Part shown: positions 35,251-47,569 of the stretch, piece after piece
How the letters are laid out: each line of letters opens with the position of its first letter
How positions within the stretch are numbered: the first letter of the stretch is position 1
NCBI GenBank assembly: GCA_029168955.1
Contig: JAPDOI010001831.1
Span: 1 to 64,000, forward strand
DNA length: 64,000 bases
Direction: 5' to 3'
From: Aplectana chamaeleonis
Taxonomy: Eukaryota; Nematoda; Chromadorea; Rhabditida; Cosmocercidae
Notes under the pieces: generated by a model
The model's database searches: none
What the model was told of the DNA's origin: nothing
What the model saw: only the letters and a program-made list of their open reading frames with translations
Made by a program: the position numbers and the translations under genes

Positions 35251-35728
35251 CGGAATAGAGTGGCTGTAAGAGAGTTGTGAAGCCTCCCGCTCATGAGCAC
35301 GGCGGAAGCGTTCCCTACTACACAATTTGAGAAGGGTATAAAGGATATGCATAACTCTTAAAGCTGTGGGCCCTCACGGAAAATGCTCTGCTGTTTTGAA
35401 GAAGTTACCAACTGAAATCCTTCTGCTCCTCACTGACTTGATTAACCCCTCGTTCAGTCCTTGCACTATCCCGCAGAGTTGGAAAACAGCTAACGTCGCG
35501 CCGCTGCCCAAGCCTGGAAAGTCCCAAGCTTCAGTCAAGGGATATCGCTCCATTAGTTTGCTATCCCCTTTTGCGAAAGTAGCCGAAGATCGTGAAGGAT
35601 CTCTAAGAATACTATGAAAACCATGTGTGCCAGCACGGATTCAGAAGGCTGCACTCCACCACGACAGCTCTGCTGGAAATTACTAGCTTTGCCATTGGTG
35701 GGTTCAGTGCCAAGCAGGGTCAAGCCCA
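35251..35728 (+). mobile_element. Dispersed LINE copy, piece 1 (start of RT domain)
   Basis: Matches the linker and first RT blocks of the 25804-29256 copy. It begins with AATAGAGTGGCTGTAAGAGA and continues through VLKKLPTEI, TANVAPLPKPGKSQ, YRSISLLSPFAKVAE and QHGFRRLHSTTTALLE. It stops at GGGTTCAGTGCCAAG, and the next codons of the element (KKPQRTVSVALD) appear at 42216. This is the first of six pieces of one copy that runs to 60255. Confidence 0.8.
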
Positions 35729-36978
35729 CGGTGGTCCGCGGACCACCGTGGGACCAGGGGGTCGTTATTTTTTGGGAAAACATGAAAATTTTTTTTTTGG
35801 GGGGGGTCGTTATTTTTTTTGACCCATCTAAAATAAACTCTGTATCGCTGAGAAATCGAATCTTGAGCTAGAATTATTTGGGGCCATGATTTTTTACCAT
35901 GAAATGGTAAATATTATCGATGGAACAAGAGCAGTTTCCAAATGAAAAATAGAGTAAATCATCAAGTGCGTACTAGCTCAACATTACCTCGACTACAACA
36001 TTCGAAATAGACATTGCTTCGGCGTTTTCTAGCAAAATCCGATGGACGTGATGACTGTTTTATCGCTTCGGAACTCGTTGGGCCACGACTGCAAACTTTG
36101 TGCAGAACTGGCAATGGTAGCGTAGAAGGTTTCACACGATGGCATCGCATCCTGTAGAACACAGTACTTTTGAAGTGAGGCGATTGAGTTCGTAATCGAA
36201 TCTAGGCGTACTGTGATCTGTATCTTGTTCGCGTCGTCTATATATTTGGGCCAACCTTTGCTGATGAACTTGGCGTTTGCAGGTTTATACATTTTGAAGT
36301 TTTCGACACTCGCTATTACACATTGTATCATCTCCAGCAGTATGTGAGGACTCAAAGGATAGGGAAAGTTCTCCTGCTTCCTGCGTTAGCCTCGTCTCCT
36401 GAGAATATATACTTTTGAATCTGATTGGCATAGCTGGAGAAGAACTCTGTGATGTGGGTGCTAACCAGAGCAACAGATGTTCCTCCGTTATACACTTTAC
36501 TCAAGGCTCGATGGCTGAGAGCATCGATGTCAAAGGTAGTGTAATCGGTGTAACGATAAGCTTTGCTTTGGTCTCCTTGAAGGAGAATGACTCCTCATCT
36601 CGGTTTTTCTGGCTTCATGTTTCGGGACTCCGAAGTTGAGCTTTCCGACGTCGGTCCACTAAGACCCTTAAATGTCTTAGCGTTATAACACAGCAGATAC
36701 TCAGATATTGGGCCTCCGAAAGAGGTGTAGTACTGATCGAGAAACACTTTGTTCCACGTTCGTATCTCAAGTTTAAGGGATTCTTCATTTTCAAAACGTA
36801 ATTGTCTCTCAATAATCTTTCTGCAACATTTGCCATTTTGCGGTCGTTGTTTCCCATCATGTGGTCGAAATAGTGCCAGCGAGACACATATTATACTATG
36901 AGACCTTCTTCTTATTGTAGTTCCTCTGAAAATAATGTCAGCTGGAATAGTGTGGCTCACGTGGTAAATAACTGGAAA

Positions 36979-39944
36979 CAGGGCTGTGCGTAACTGAATT
37001 TTGCAATTTCGTAAATCGTAAATCGTAATTTTTAAAATTCCTCGTAAATCGTAATTCGTAACTGATGATGGGTGATAAACCCACACATAGTCATAACCTC
37101 ATTCGATGTAGAAACACCTCAGGACTTCAGTAATCAAATGTTTTCTTATCGAAGGAGGTTTGATGTTGTGTTTCAAGATGACGCTGTTTTGAACAGTACT
37201 TGAAGAAATTATCAGTGTACATTCGTGTGACAGGAACGACTTAATCAGACAAAAATAAAGCCAGCTTTGCCCTATGCCCTTAAAAGCAGTGTTCACGATA
37301 AATTTCACTTCCGATATCTCCACGGTATACGGAAGGTCTGGCGCCCTATTTAGCAAGGCATGCTTGAAAAGGACACGAAAGACGGGTTTTTGAGCCAAAA
37401 TAGTTTACGTTGATTTTTTAGCGTGGAGGAATTGACCGCTAGACGGATGATACCTATCAGTGCAATGAAGCGATCAGCTGACTTATCAGCACTTCCTTCA
37501 CTTGATCGTTCCTATAATCTGAGTCTTCATTTCTTCCTTTCGAGGGGCGGATCTGGGGCACGGGGCGTGTCTGGGGCACCAAAACGCTTGTTTGCAGCCG
37601 TTGTTGTGCCGCTCCTGGCTCGTTTTCTACCGTTATTTCGACACTGGGGGCCTAGGACCCTTCTCGCCTATCATTTTACTGTGAAAAGTCAACGAGGATG
37701 ATCATTGTGAACACTGCCTCTAAATAAAAAGAGTCATCACTCAATGGAAGTCAGGGAGGGAGACACTGAGATAAAAAAAATGCGGTACGAGGGTTTAGGG
37801 CTATATCTTTCAAGGAAGGGCTACTTGTATAAGGTGGCCCCTCCAGAGGAAATATCCATTTGCAAAACCACTTTTCGATGCAGAAGTCGAGTTTGAACTC
37901 TATAATTGTTAAGCGGTATCCTGAAAGGCGTCATAAGTGTTCCTTTCCATAGTCATAGGGTTGCTGGGGTGGAGACAGCCGTACGAGAGATAAAGGTTGT
38001 TCAGCAATCCGAAATGCAAAAAAGTGTAGGCTCCCTCCAAATCTCTGATTTCAAAAAGGAATAATTTCTGAGCTTTGAATTCTCAATTTCAAAACATTCA
38101 GTACCCTTTTCGGAAAGGTACATAACGTCGGCATGGATCCTAATGAGACTTCGTGTTCACTATTGAAGGTTGGTGCAAACTCGTTGCCATATGCTATTAC
38201 AGGGTGGTGGCCATCGTGTATCAACACCCCTGAGGAGGCGGGCGAAAAGGGGAGGAGCGAGGTTCCTGATTGGACGCAACAGCAGGGGGCCGGGGCTAGC
38301 CCGTGTTGCGTCCGATCATGAACCTCGCTCCTCCCCCGTTTCTCCCGCCTCCTCAGGGGTGTTGATACACGATGGCCACCACCCGCTATTACATAGGTGC
38401 ACCGACTTTGCGCCAACCTCCAATGGGAAGCGCAAAGTCTAATTTGGATCCATGCCGGTTTTACATAACTAGGTGACTTCGCAGCTATATTTTTGGTGGA
38501 ATGTTCCGAACCGTATTTTAAGATTACCACTTTTCCCCCAACGCTTAATCGCCTTTGAAGATAGACATCGATCAAAGTTATTTCGGGAAGCTCAAAACTG
38601 CGTCGAATGGTGTTTTCAGGCTCGAGAAATATTTCTCGATTTCTCAGCAGATTCCAATTTACGAGATACCAGTTTTTTTGTGGGTGACTTTTGACCAGCC
38701 GGAGATAGATGCGTGACGAAGGTTGTTTTCGAGATCTCCTTGGAATTCTGCAACAGAGTGCATATTGTCTTTCAATCTGTTTGCTCCATTAGCCAACCAG
38801 ATCTTTAGAGCCCAGCCCCATATGAAATTCCTGTCCGCAGTTGCAGACAGTCGCTTCTGCAGACCGTAGCTGGGTGGTGGTCGTAATGTTTCCTCACAGC
38901 ATAAGAGGCGGGAGGAAACAGGGGCGGAGCGAGGCGCGTGATTAGACGCTCGCCGTTTCTTATCCAATCACCCACCTTGCTCCTCCTCCACTTCTCTCGC
39001 CTCTTCTGGGGTGCGCCCGAAAAGGCACTCTCAAATGGGAGAGCCTGAGAGCTCAGGGCGCTCGCACCTTCTCGCGGACGAGTCCCTTTTACATTGCGAT
39101 GCGTTCTTCATGGATATTCTTGGAATTATTGACTACCATTTCGTCTCTACTGCCGCCCAGATGATTACTATTTCTCTTATCCTGCCCGCGCCATGCACTC
39201 TAGGAACCCGCCCACATTATAGTGCCTACTTTCCCTTTCCCATTCCATGGAGATGAATAACTGTTGAGCTCGGCTCCACCGAACTGGGTAGTTAACGGAT
39301 CAAAGCAAGGTTGGAACCCCATTACAAGTTTGAGCCGGCTGGTGTGAGAAGCGGAGCGTACGGTCGTATCGGAATCTCGTGATCAACAGTTATATTTCGC
39401 CATAGTCGACCCCTCTGCTGGTGACCGCGCCCGGCTGGAAGTTTTGGGGGAAGGTTTCAAAATTGAATTCGGAAAGAATTACCAAATTCCAGGAATGCAA
39501 AAATGTGTTAAGTTTGCTGTGCTCTAGGCAGCAAAATTCCATCCTCCGGCGGTTCTCCGCCCCCAGCCGCACCGAAAGGAATTGGAAACACCTCACAGTT
39601 TGGCTTATTCTCTCAATTTCCAGGCTACTGCTTTTGCTGTTCGAGCAAACTGGAGGAGCCCGGTCAACAAAAGCAGTGGCTCGGAAAGCAACAGCAGTTG
39701 CCCTGACAGCAAAAGAGTCCGAATCGCAGAATGGGAGAACGAACCGGAGCGTCAGGCGGCACAGGGCCGCGAATGGCCTGAGTTGTTACCTCAATCGCAT
39801 TTTCGCGATCGATTTCTTACGATTTGTTACGATTCGTTACGATTTTGGGCCGAAAATTCGTAAATCGTAAATCGTAAAAAATTTGCAAAAAACACCCGTA
39901 ATTCGTAAATCGTTAATCGTAATTCGTAATTACGCACACCCCTG
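36979..39944. mobile_element. 2.97-kb hAT-type element with 8-bp target duplication
   Basis: The left end CAGGGCTGTGCGTAA and right end TTACGCACACCCCTG are inverted repeats with one mismatch. The element is flanked by ACTGGAAA on both sides (36971-36978 and 39945-39952). The 8-bp duplication and CAGGG ends are the signature of hAT transposons. Subterminal CGTAAATCGTAAATCGTAAT-type direct repeats lie at both ends (36999-37065 and 39785-39935). No hAT transposase (BED finger or C-terminal dimerisation motif) was recognised, so it is probably non-autonomous. When it is removed, a minus-strand frame of the host insertion becomes continuous across the site. Confidence 0.88.
38129..38458. repeat. 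330-bp inverted repeat inside the hAT element
   Basis: The arms run from GGCATGGATCC inwards through GGGTGGTGGCCATCGTGTAT, ACACCCCTGAGGAGGCGGG and GAGGAGCGAGGTTC, and return in inverse form to GGATCCATGCC. The inner 100 bp of each arm is nearly identical. It is probably a separate foldback insertion. A weaker relative lies at 38860-39010. Confidence 0.8.
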
Positions 39945-40454
39945 ACTGGAAACGTGCGCCCATCCACGCAGCAGCCACAGCTCTTGCTTTAATAATTTCA
40001 GTTGCATCTTCGTTCACCAAGGCTTTTAGGCTCCCCATCAGAACGGGTAGTTGCGTAGGATCATGCCGTCTATGAGCCCTGTCATCACAGATGCACCGTG
40101 GGCAGACGGGGCCATCACCCTCCTTATGGCAAACGCGATGGGCTTTTGGGAAAGACCATCCTGCATGTCTTCCCATAAACCCTTATCAATGAGAGAGTTC
40201 TTGATTGCGACAACGATGTCATCGGACTTTCGCTTTCTGTTTCTACTAAAGAGAAGTGGAAAGTTACGGGTGTGTAGGAGGGTGAGATAAACCTTATGAG
40301 AAACACAATCCATTTGCGATCGGTGTCGGTAATGCCGTAGGCCAGCGGAGAAAATAGGAGTTTGTTTCCCATTGAATATTTGAGCGAATCAAACTTTATG
40401 TGCTGTGCAAATTCTTGATCATACGCTTGGCATATGTGGGATCGTAATGCGATT

Positions 40455-40922
40455 GAAGGCAGCATACACGCTCGTAAACGTGATTGAGATAACTACGGAA
40501 ACAGAATGGTATGGCCCAGATTACAACGCCTACGCATTTTGAAGTGTCAAAAACGATCCACAATGCCGCTACATGAGTTGGAAGTTGGCCCCGCCCTGTA
40601 TTATCACGCCCCCTGTATTTGCCCTTTTCCTGCAACGCAAGGTTGCTGGGTCATATTCACCGTTGGTACTGTTGGAAGACTGCCTAACAAGTGAACCACA
40701 CACGTCACTGACGGCGAAGATGACCGAGCAACCCTGCTTTGGAGCAAAAGAGCAAATACAGGGGACGTGAAAATACAGGGCGGGGCTAACTTCTAACTTA
40801 TGTAGCGGTATTGTGGGTCCTTTTTGACACTTCAAAATGCGTAGGCGTTATGCTGTAAGCCTTACGGTTCGATTCACATTGTTATCCCAACCACGTTTAC
40901 GAGCGTGTATGCTGCCTTTAAG
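40455..40922. mobile_element. 468-bp foldback element with arms of about 200 bp
   Basis: GGCAGCATACACGCTCGTAA at the left returns in inverse form at the right end. Further in, AACGCCTACGCATTTTGAAG, CCGCTACAT and CCCCGCCCTGTATT also recur inverted. The loop is short (about 40-60 bp). It sits inside the 6.5-kb insertion and interrupts a minus-strand frame. No coding capacity. Confidence 0.85.
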
Positions 40923-42215
40923 CAGGTGCCGCATCAGACTTCATTGTCATCACAATAAAAGAAAATTGTTATGCGAACGATAGAGCTTCCTTGGCAGCGA
41001 TACCACATACGAGGTAGGGTCGAAAGCTTGGTATGAAGTCATCGTCTGTGCTAAGATTTGCAGCATTCTGCGGTAAAACATGAGATTGACACGGTTTTCT
41101 GCCCGAACACCTCCTCACCCCTCTGAAAATTATCTGGAGTTTTCAGAATATTCTGCATTGCGAGCTCTATCTCGTCTTTCTCTGTTAGACCCTACAAAGT
41201 TGTCGCAAGCTTCAGCAATTGAGCTCTCATTGTCTGAATGTCCTCATACTGTTCCCACTTCCTTTTTTGCACCCTTTGCATAAGGTCTGCAAATATTTTC
41301 TGCATCAGGTCAAAGCTCTTCATCCGTATTCTGGGGCAGACCGTGACCGGAAATTCGGAGTCGGTAGCAAATCTAAAACTGCAGCTTAATGATCTAGAGC
41401 TTTGCTCTGTTTGGTTCACATAACACACCAAACCCTTGGGTGCTGAAGCTCTCAGGGGAGGAAAAATATTCCGAAAAATAACACACAAATGCCATTTCTC
41501 GCTCCGAAACTTTACGAAGATAGCACACAACATCCTCATCATCATTCAAAACCTTAGCACTCGAAGATTCCAAACAAGTTCAAAATTGTGCAAGCCGAAA
41601 AGTTTTGAAATGGCCGAATTTCAGTTTCAAAAAAAAACCGGAACGAGGGTACCAATGGACTGGAAATGTTCCAAAAATCATTTCTAGATAGGTGAAAAAA
41701 ATAACTTTTTTTCAAAAACTGAACTTCACCTGCCCCCCTCCGGACATTCAAAAAATCGGCCTAAAAATCGGAAAAGGGTCGTTTAGATACATGATTCAGT
41801 GAAAGAGTGGAAACTGTAGACAGATGTTAAAAAATGTTAACGTCCGGAGATGAGCTCATGAAATCGATTTTGAGCCGAGTTATGGCCGGTCCAATGTGCG
41901 GTGGTCCCACGGTGGTCCGAAAGCCCCACCGGACCACCGTAGCCAAAAACGGAGGGCGAAGATTTTTTCGGTATATGAAGTGCTTTTAAGCTTTCCATCT
42001 GGCTGAAGTTTTTCAATATCGGCAGCGCATGTAACGCTATTCATCCCCATTGGAATGGTGAGGCCCCAAAAATTGAAAAAACCTCCAGCACGAAATGAGT
42101 CAGCAAAGTCTACCAATGTTTTCACCCTTCCTAGAGGGTCGCTTTTTAGCCGAAAAATGTCTCTCTCAGGGGGGGAGGTCGTTGTTCAGGACGACCCGGG
42201 CTACCGCTGTGCCTG

Positions 42216-42891
42216 ACCGTGGTGTCAAGAAGCCACAGAGAACTGTGTCTGTTGCCTTAGATCTCACCAAGGCATTCGACACAGTAAACCATGAAGTTTT
42301 GTCAAGCAACTTACTGGAATCGTCAATACCGCCGTGTCAGAAACGCTGGATATCGGCTTTCATCAAGGGAAGAGTGGGCCAGAGTTATGTTCCAGAACCA
42401 TGTCTCCAACAGTATCCCTATCGCAACTGGAGTCTAGCAGGGCGGTTTCCTATCGCCTGCCCTCTTTAGTATGTACCTCGAGGATATACCTGAGCCGCCA
42501 CAGGATATCAAGGTTGTCGCGTACGCAGAAGACATTACTATTATGTTTCGAGATCAAAACATACAGGTGGCCGCCAACAAGATCAATGAGTACCTGATTA
42601 CGCTAAAGAGCTTTTACGACGAGAAGATGCTAAAGATCTCTGCACCTAAGTCGTCAGTATCTGTTCTCACAACGGGCACTTCCGAGCACAGCGCTCATGC
42701 AGACGTAGAGTGAGATGGAGACAGTCTACCTGCTGCGCGATTTCTAAAACTGCTCGGTCTTGTGCTCGATCCGTCGCTCAAGTTTCATAAATTTACCGAA
42801 CAGAAGCAAGCTGTCGTCAAAGCTAAGCTCAATGTTTTCAGGGCCCTGGGTAGTACCTCATGCTGAAGCAGCAAGGAAATTATACTCACTA
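42216..42891 (+). mobile_element. Dispersed LINE copy, piece 2 (RT motifs A to thumb)
   Basis: Resumes with KKPQRTVSVALDLTKAFDTV, continues through YLEDIPEPPQDIKVVAYAED (the YADD box is altered to YAED) and KSSVSVLTTGTSEHSAH, and reaches GSKEIILT-like sequence. It is interrupted by a TA-flanked MITE in the sequence TATACTCAC-TA. Several stops and frameshifts. Confidence 0.82.
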
Positions 42892-44392
42892 CTCAGGCAA
42901 CAGCAGGCCCTAAGCCCACCTCGAATGCACCCGGAGCCGCGTCCATGTTGCGCTCAGGGTGAAAAATTTGGCAATTTACGGGCCACATATGTTGCGATCC
43001 AGGCCGCATACGTTGCGCTCCGGGTGCTACCGACGAGATTGATTCACGCGGCGCCCTGAGCGCAACTGTCGGCTGATGACGTCACAGTATATCATACAGC
43101 GTAGATGGTTGCGCCCCGGGCGCTTACTATAAGCCGATTTAAGCAACACAGTTGCAAAAATCGATACCTCGAAGTGGTTCAGACGCTCCGCTGATCGATT
43201 ATCGCACCCATTTTAGCTAATCGATTTTTCAAGGAAGAATCCAACGATTTCCACACATTCACCGAATTACCCCACTCTACTGAATTTCCTTGGATTTATG
43301 TGACCCTTAATTGTCCCTTTTCTAAGCTAGTGCTGATTATGAAATACCTTTAAGCTTGATACACTTTCCCTGCTTAGAATTTTGATTCCGTCACAATTTC
43401 CCTCACAACTTCACCCATTAATCTTCTGATTTCACCTGATTTTCTCCAACTATTAGGTATATTTCCCTGAAATTTTTAGGTATTTTCCAGGAATTCCTGA
43501 AATTATTAGGCATTCATGACATCCGACCTTTCTCAGTCCTTCTAATGATCTCGTTGAACGATTCAAAGATAACAATGAAACGTATGCTTGACACATATTA
43601 ATTGCAAACATTAAATGTAAGCATGTCACATATTTGTTTTAAACATCTTCAAGGCAACCGTGCAAATCATGTACCGGTATTATGAATAATGCGGAGCGAG
43701 ATAGAGTCAGGGAGAAAGTGTGGGGAGAAGGAGACGCAGCGTACGGGAGCAGATGCACGCGATGAATGGCAATAAATTTCACTTGGAAACAGATGATAAG
43801 CTGAATATCGTATTTTAGAACACTCAAAATGCGTATTAAATCCAATTGCTTCTCCCGAATCAATTGTTTTTTTTCCGATTTCGGACTTTTCAATTTTTCG
43901 GAGTGGATGATTAAATTTAAATATCCGAGCGATTCGTTTCCCTCATTTTTTCCAAATTGTTGAATAAATCCGAAGTATTCCCTTCATGAAAATTTGCAAA
44001 GAGCGTTCGGAAAGTAATGTTAACGTTTCATTTTTTGAATACAGTCTTAATATTGCACGAATATGAAGAATATAGTGAATTCTAGGATGGTCGAATATTG
44101 AGCACAAATGAAGCAGAGGAAATCACTTACAAGCCCCACACGAGAAACAGCTAGAATCCCGCTCAAAAATCGCAGAAAGCCCGGATGCTCTTCCTTGTTT
44201 AAACTGATTCATCCTATTTCGAAATGCGCGCGTCAGTCAGCGCATGTGGCCCGGAGAGCAACCTGAACGCACTGCACGTTGCAATCACAACCGAAACGCA
44301 CCGCAAGTTCAAATATCAACTGCTCTGCGTTTCGGTTGCGGTGGGCGGGGAGAGGCGGAGCCGGTTGCACCCGGGGCCTGCTATTGTCTGAG
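42892..44392. mobile_element. 1.5-kb MITE with TA duplication, inserted in the LINE
   Basis: The left end CTCAGGCAACAGCAGGCCC and the inverse of the right end (CTCAGACAATAGCAGGCCC) differ at two positions. TA flanks both sides (42890-42891 and 44393-44394). Both subterminal zones hold GCACCCGG. The interior has GTTGCGCTC(C/A)GGG phrases near the left and AT-rich DNA without a clear gene. Its right end is overlapped by the target duplication of the next element. Confidence 0.85.
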
Positions 44393-44395
44393 TAC

Positions 44396-45246
44396 TATAC
44401 TTGTTATCCGAAGATAATTTTTCGGATAATGGATCGATTCGGACAATGCCGATTTTGAATTTCCCGGATATTGGTTCGATTCAGATAATGCCATTTTTTC
44501 AATGATTCGGATACGGATATCCGGTCGGATAATTTCGGATAACTTCGGATACTTTCGGAACAATGTTGAGGCAGAACGGTGAAAAATAAACCAGGCACAA
44601 AAGGCAAGCCTTTGAAAACATCCATAATTGAGCAATCAGTAGCCCTTCATTGCATTCACAGCATGTTCACAAACAAAATTCAAACTTCGTATATGCATAT
44701 TAATGAAAACATGAAAACAAATTTTCAATTACTCTATCGTCGTTGGCAGGCACAGTATTATCCCTACACAGGTTTTTCAGGAGAACTAGCAAGTAAAAAG
44801 TATGCAAAGCGTCTATACAAAAACACTTTTACACTGAATCACTTGTCACTTAGTCATCTAACTCGACCACGCCCATTTTTCGGCTCCGCAACGACTCTTC
44901 CGATTTTGGAAGGAGGAGGAAAATCCTGGCCTGATGTACTAAATGCAAGGCGTAACGGAAAATGGGTGTGGCCTAGTGCAATTTTATCCGATTTTCCCAC
45001 AAATTATCCGATTTTATCCCAAATTTTACCCGAATTTTATACGATTTTATCCGAAATTTATCCGAATTTTATCCGAATTTTCGGCCCTCCAGATAATGGC
45101 TCGATTCAGATAATGCCGATTTTAAATTTCCCGGATATTGGTTCGATTCAGATAACACGTTTTTTCGAATTTTCGGATATCGGATTTTCCGAATCTCAGA
45201 TATCCGGTCGGATATACGAAAAGGAGTGAATCGGATACTAAGTCTA
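44396..45246. mobile_element. 851-bp hAT-type MITE with 8-bp duplication
   Basis: Flanked by CTGAGTAC at 44388-44395 and 45247-45254. The ends TATACTTGTTATCCGA and the inverse of the right end TAGACTTAGTATCCGA match at most positions. Each half has a direct copy of a roughly 100-bp block with TTTCCCGGATATTGGTTCGA (44459 and 45127) and many TTATCCGA phrases. An internal palindromic pair built on CCACGCCCATTTTTC lies near 44870-44980. It was inserted exactly at the right end of the previous MITE. No transposase. Confidence 0.88.
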
Positions 45247-45254
45247 CTGAGTAC

Positions 45255-45385
45255 GTATAAGGCGATTCTCCAGCCCGCACTGGAGTACGCAGCAGCGGTT
45301 TCGCAACGCCACGGTATACCTATGCTAGGAGTTCCCCAGTCGAGCACCTACATGCCGAAACACGTTTACTACCAGTTAAGGAGCA
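45255..45385 (+). mobile_element. Dispersed LINE copy, piece 3
   Basis: Encodes the ILQPALEYAA segment, then (after a short deletion) ARSSPVEHLHAETRLLPVKE-like sequence. It joins piece 2 on the left and piece 4 on the right once the insertions are removed. It ends at GAGCA; the next bases CTGCCAGC are the target duplication of the following element. Confidence 0.8.
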
Positions 45386-45410
45386 CTGCCAGCTAGACTT
45401 ATGACCGAAT

Positions 45411-45833
45411 CGAATAATTATTCGAATAATATTCGAATATTCGAGTATTCGAATATTCGATTATTTCGGGACTTTCAATTTTGGGGTTTATTCGAATATT
45501 CGATTTATTCGGGAATTTAAAATTTGGATTTATTCGAATATTCGATTTACTCGAGGATTGAAATTTTGGATTTATTCGAATATTCGTTTTATTCGAGAAT
45601 TGAATTTTTGGATTTATTCGAATATTCGATTTATTCGAAAATTTAAATTTTGGATTTATTCGAATATTCGATTTATGCGGAATTTCAATTTTGGATTTAT
45701 TCGAATATTCGTTTTATTCGAGAATTTCAATTTTCGATTTATTCGAATATTCGATTTATTCGAGAATTTAAAATTTGGATTTATTCGAATATTCGATTTA
45801 TTCGAAAATTCAAATTTCGGATTTATTCGATAA
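45411..45833. repeat. Left subterminal 42-bp TTCGAATATTCG array
   Basis: About 10 units. Copies of TTTATTCGAATATTCG start at 45487, 45529 and 45571, an exact 42-bp period. Each unit also holds ATTCGAGAATTTAAAATTTG or a variant. The core TTCGAATATTCGAA is palindromic. It occupies the left end of the hAT-like element. Confidence 0.92.
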
Positions 45834-46058
45834 AATCCGGAAAAAAGTGCCTCACATTCGAATTAGACAAGACCTATTTCCTTTGAAACAGAAACCCTTC
45901 AAAGAATCTTTTCGCAAATTGAGCTATCCATTTTTGTAAGTAACATTTCCGCTGTTCGTTCTTGTGTGCAGGTCTCCCGTTGCGCGCTGTACACAAGCAC
46001 CAACGCATATTGATTAGGGGCGGTGCTATCCGAAGTTGCCGCAACAGGCTGTACAGGT

Positions 46059-46977
46059 ACTCAGAAAAATCAAAACAAGTTACTTGTAATATAACTGTAA
46101 CTTACTTGAATGTCTCAAGTAACTTACATTTATATTACATGTAACATACATTTATGTTACATGCAACTTAAATTTATATTACATGTAAGTTACACTTATG
46201 TTACATGTAACTTACATTTATATTTTCATTATGAAGGCCATAACGTGACGCAGACGACACGCGACGCAGAGAGCGTGTTCCAGACCACAAGCTGCGCGAA
46301 AAAATGCTGTGCAGGGCCTCCCATGCTGGTGTGGGGCCAAGTACCTCACACTAGGGTAGTTGAACCAACATCAACGCCAGTCGTAAGCCTGACCCCGCGA
46401 TTGCGTCGTACATTTCCCTTGGAAACATCTTCTTGGTCGATTTAAGTTACTTGCGACTTATATTATGCCGTTTGAGTTACATGGAACTTATCGGAGGCGC
46501 ACTGCACCCAGTATCCTCTCAGAAATCGAAAACAAGTTACTTGTAACATATCTAAGCTGATGTAAGTTACCTGCGACTTATCTCAAGCCATTTAAGTTGG
46601 GGCCTCCTAAACAGGCAGCAGCGACCGTTTATCCCATCGTTTTTAGCAATGAATACGCAGGAAGTTGGCAAGTTGAAACTTGTTGAAACTCGCAGAGCAT
46701 TTCTACTGGCAAAACAATGAGATGGAACACGTATGGATAAACAGTCACTGCTGCCTGTTTAGGTTTTCTCATTTAAGTTACATGCAACATATCGACAGGA
46801 AACCGCTGGCAATTCGCCTCCAATATGTTACATGTAACTTAAATGGCACAATAAAAGTCGCAAGTAACTTACATTGGCTTAGATATGTTACAAGTAACTT
46901 GTTTTCGGGTTTTTATGTTACAAGTAACTTGTTTTCGGGCTTTTATGTGACAAGTAACTTGTTTTCATTTTTCTGGG
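46059..46977. mobile_element. Inverted-repeat element with AAGTTACATGTAACTT palindromes
   Basis: The left end TACTCAGAAAAATCAAAACA and the inverse of the right end TACCCAGAAAAATGAAAACA match with two differences, and the match continues into AGTTACTTGT. Both halves are full of GTTACATGTAAC-type palindromes and an internal CTCAGAAATCGAAAACAAGT copy near 46519. No target duplication was resolved. Its nature as a DNA transposon is inferred from the inverted ends. Confidence 0.7.
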
Positions 46978-47569
46978 TAGCCGTCGCCCATTGGCGCTGG
47001 GCCGCCTCCGCGAAATCAATAGTGTGTTCTCCTGCTCCCATTATTTTAGGCCGTCGCCGCCGTAATGGTGGATAGAGGGTATCCACGAAAGTGTGGCTGC
47101 CCCCTGTCCCCCATTGTGGGAGCTAGTTAAGCCAATCTCCTCCGATTTTCAACCCCTCCGTCACTGGTCTCCTTTCTTTGAATTTCGTAATTGATTCTGT
47201 ATACACATATACGAAACGCAAATATAAGAATTAAACATGAGAAGCGAAGACAAGTTATGCAACTCAAACTCACATTCTGCAGAAATTTCTCTCGCCGCGC
47301 TTTTCTCCTCTTCTTTTCGAATACTCTGCTATCTTGATGCTCATCACCTTTTCGAATAATTTGCTTTGGGGCAATATGTGTATCGTCGATCACTGGGCGA
47401 GAGATAGCCGCGACGCAGCGATCTAACGTGATATCACTTGATCGATGTTCATGACTATCATTACCTCCTCGCTTGCGTGCGTGCCACGTGTGTTCGTCGC
47501 GGCGATCTCTCAACCACCATCGGCATGGAATTCGCATTCAGCACCCCGAATTACCTCCGCATAGCAATT

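Larger units (their letters stand above)
35729..42215. mobile_element. Unclassified 6.5-kb insertion splitting the LINE
   Basis: Lies between two parts of one LINE copy. GTCAAG occurs at both edges (near 35725 and 42222), perhaps the remains of a longer target duplication. A perfect 28-bp palindrome built on CCCACGGTGGTCC marks the left edge, and a similar CACGGTGGTCCG/CGGACCACCGT pair lies near 41900-41935. Minus-strand frames at 41545-41192, 40465-40038, 40176-39913, 37086-36595 and 36355-36029 have protein-like composition and could be pieces of one decayed transposase. I cannot name the family. The hAT element at 36979-39944 and a foldback at 40455-40922 are nested inside. Confidence 0.6.

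Noticed and set aside
44396..45246. LTR element, because of direct repeats near both ends
   Set aside because: The 8-bp duplication and terminal inverted repeats fit a hAT MITE better; no primer-binding site or coding region is present.
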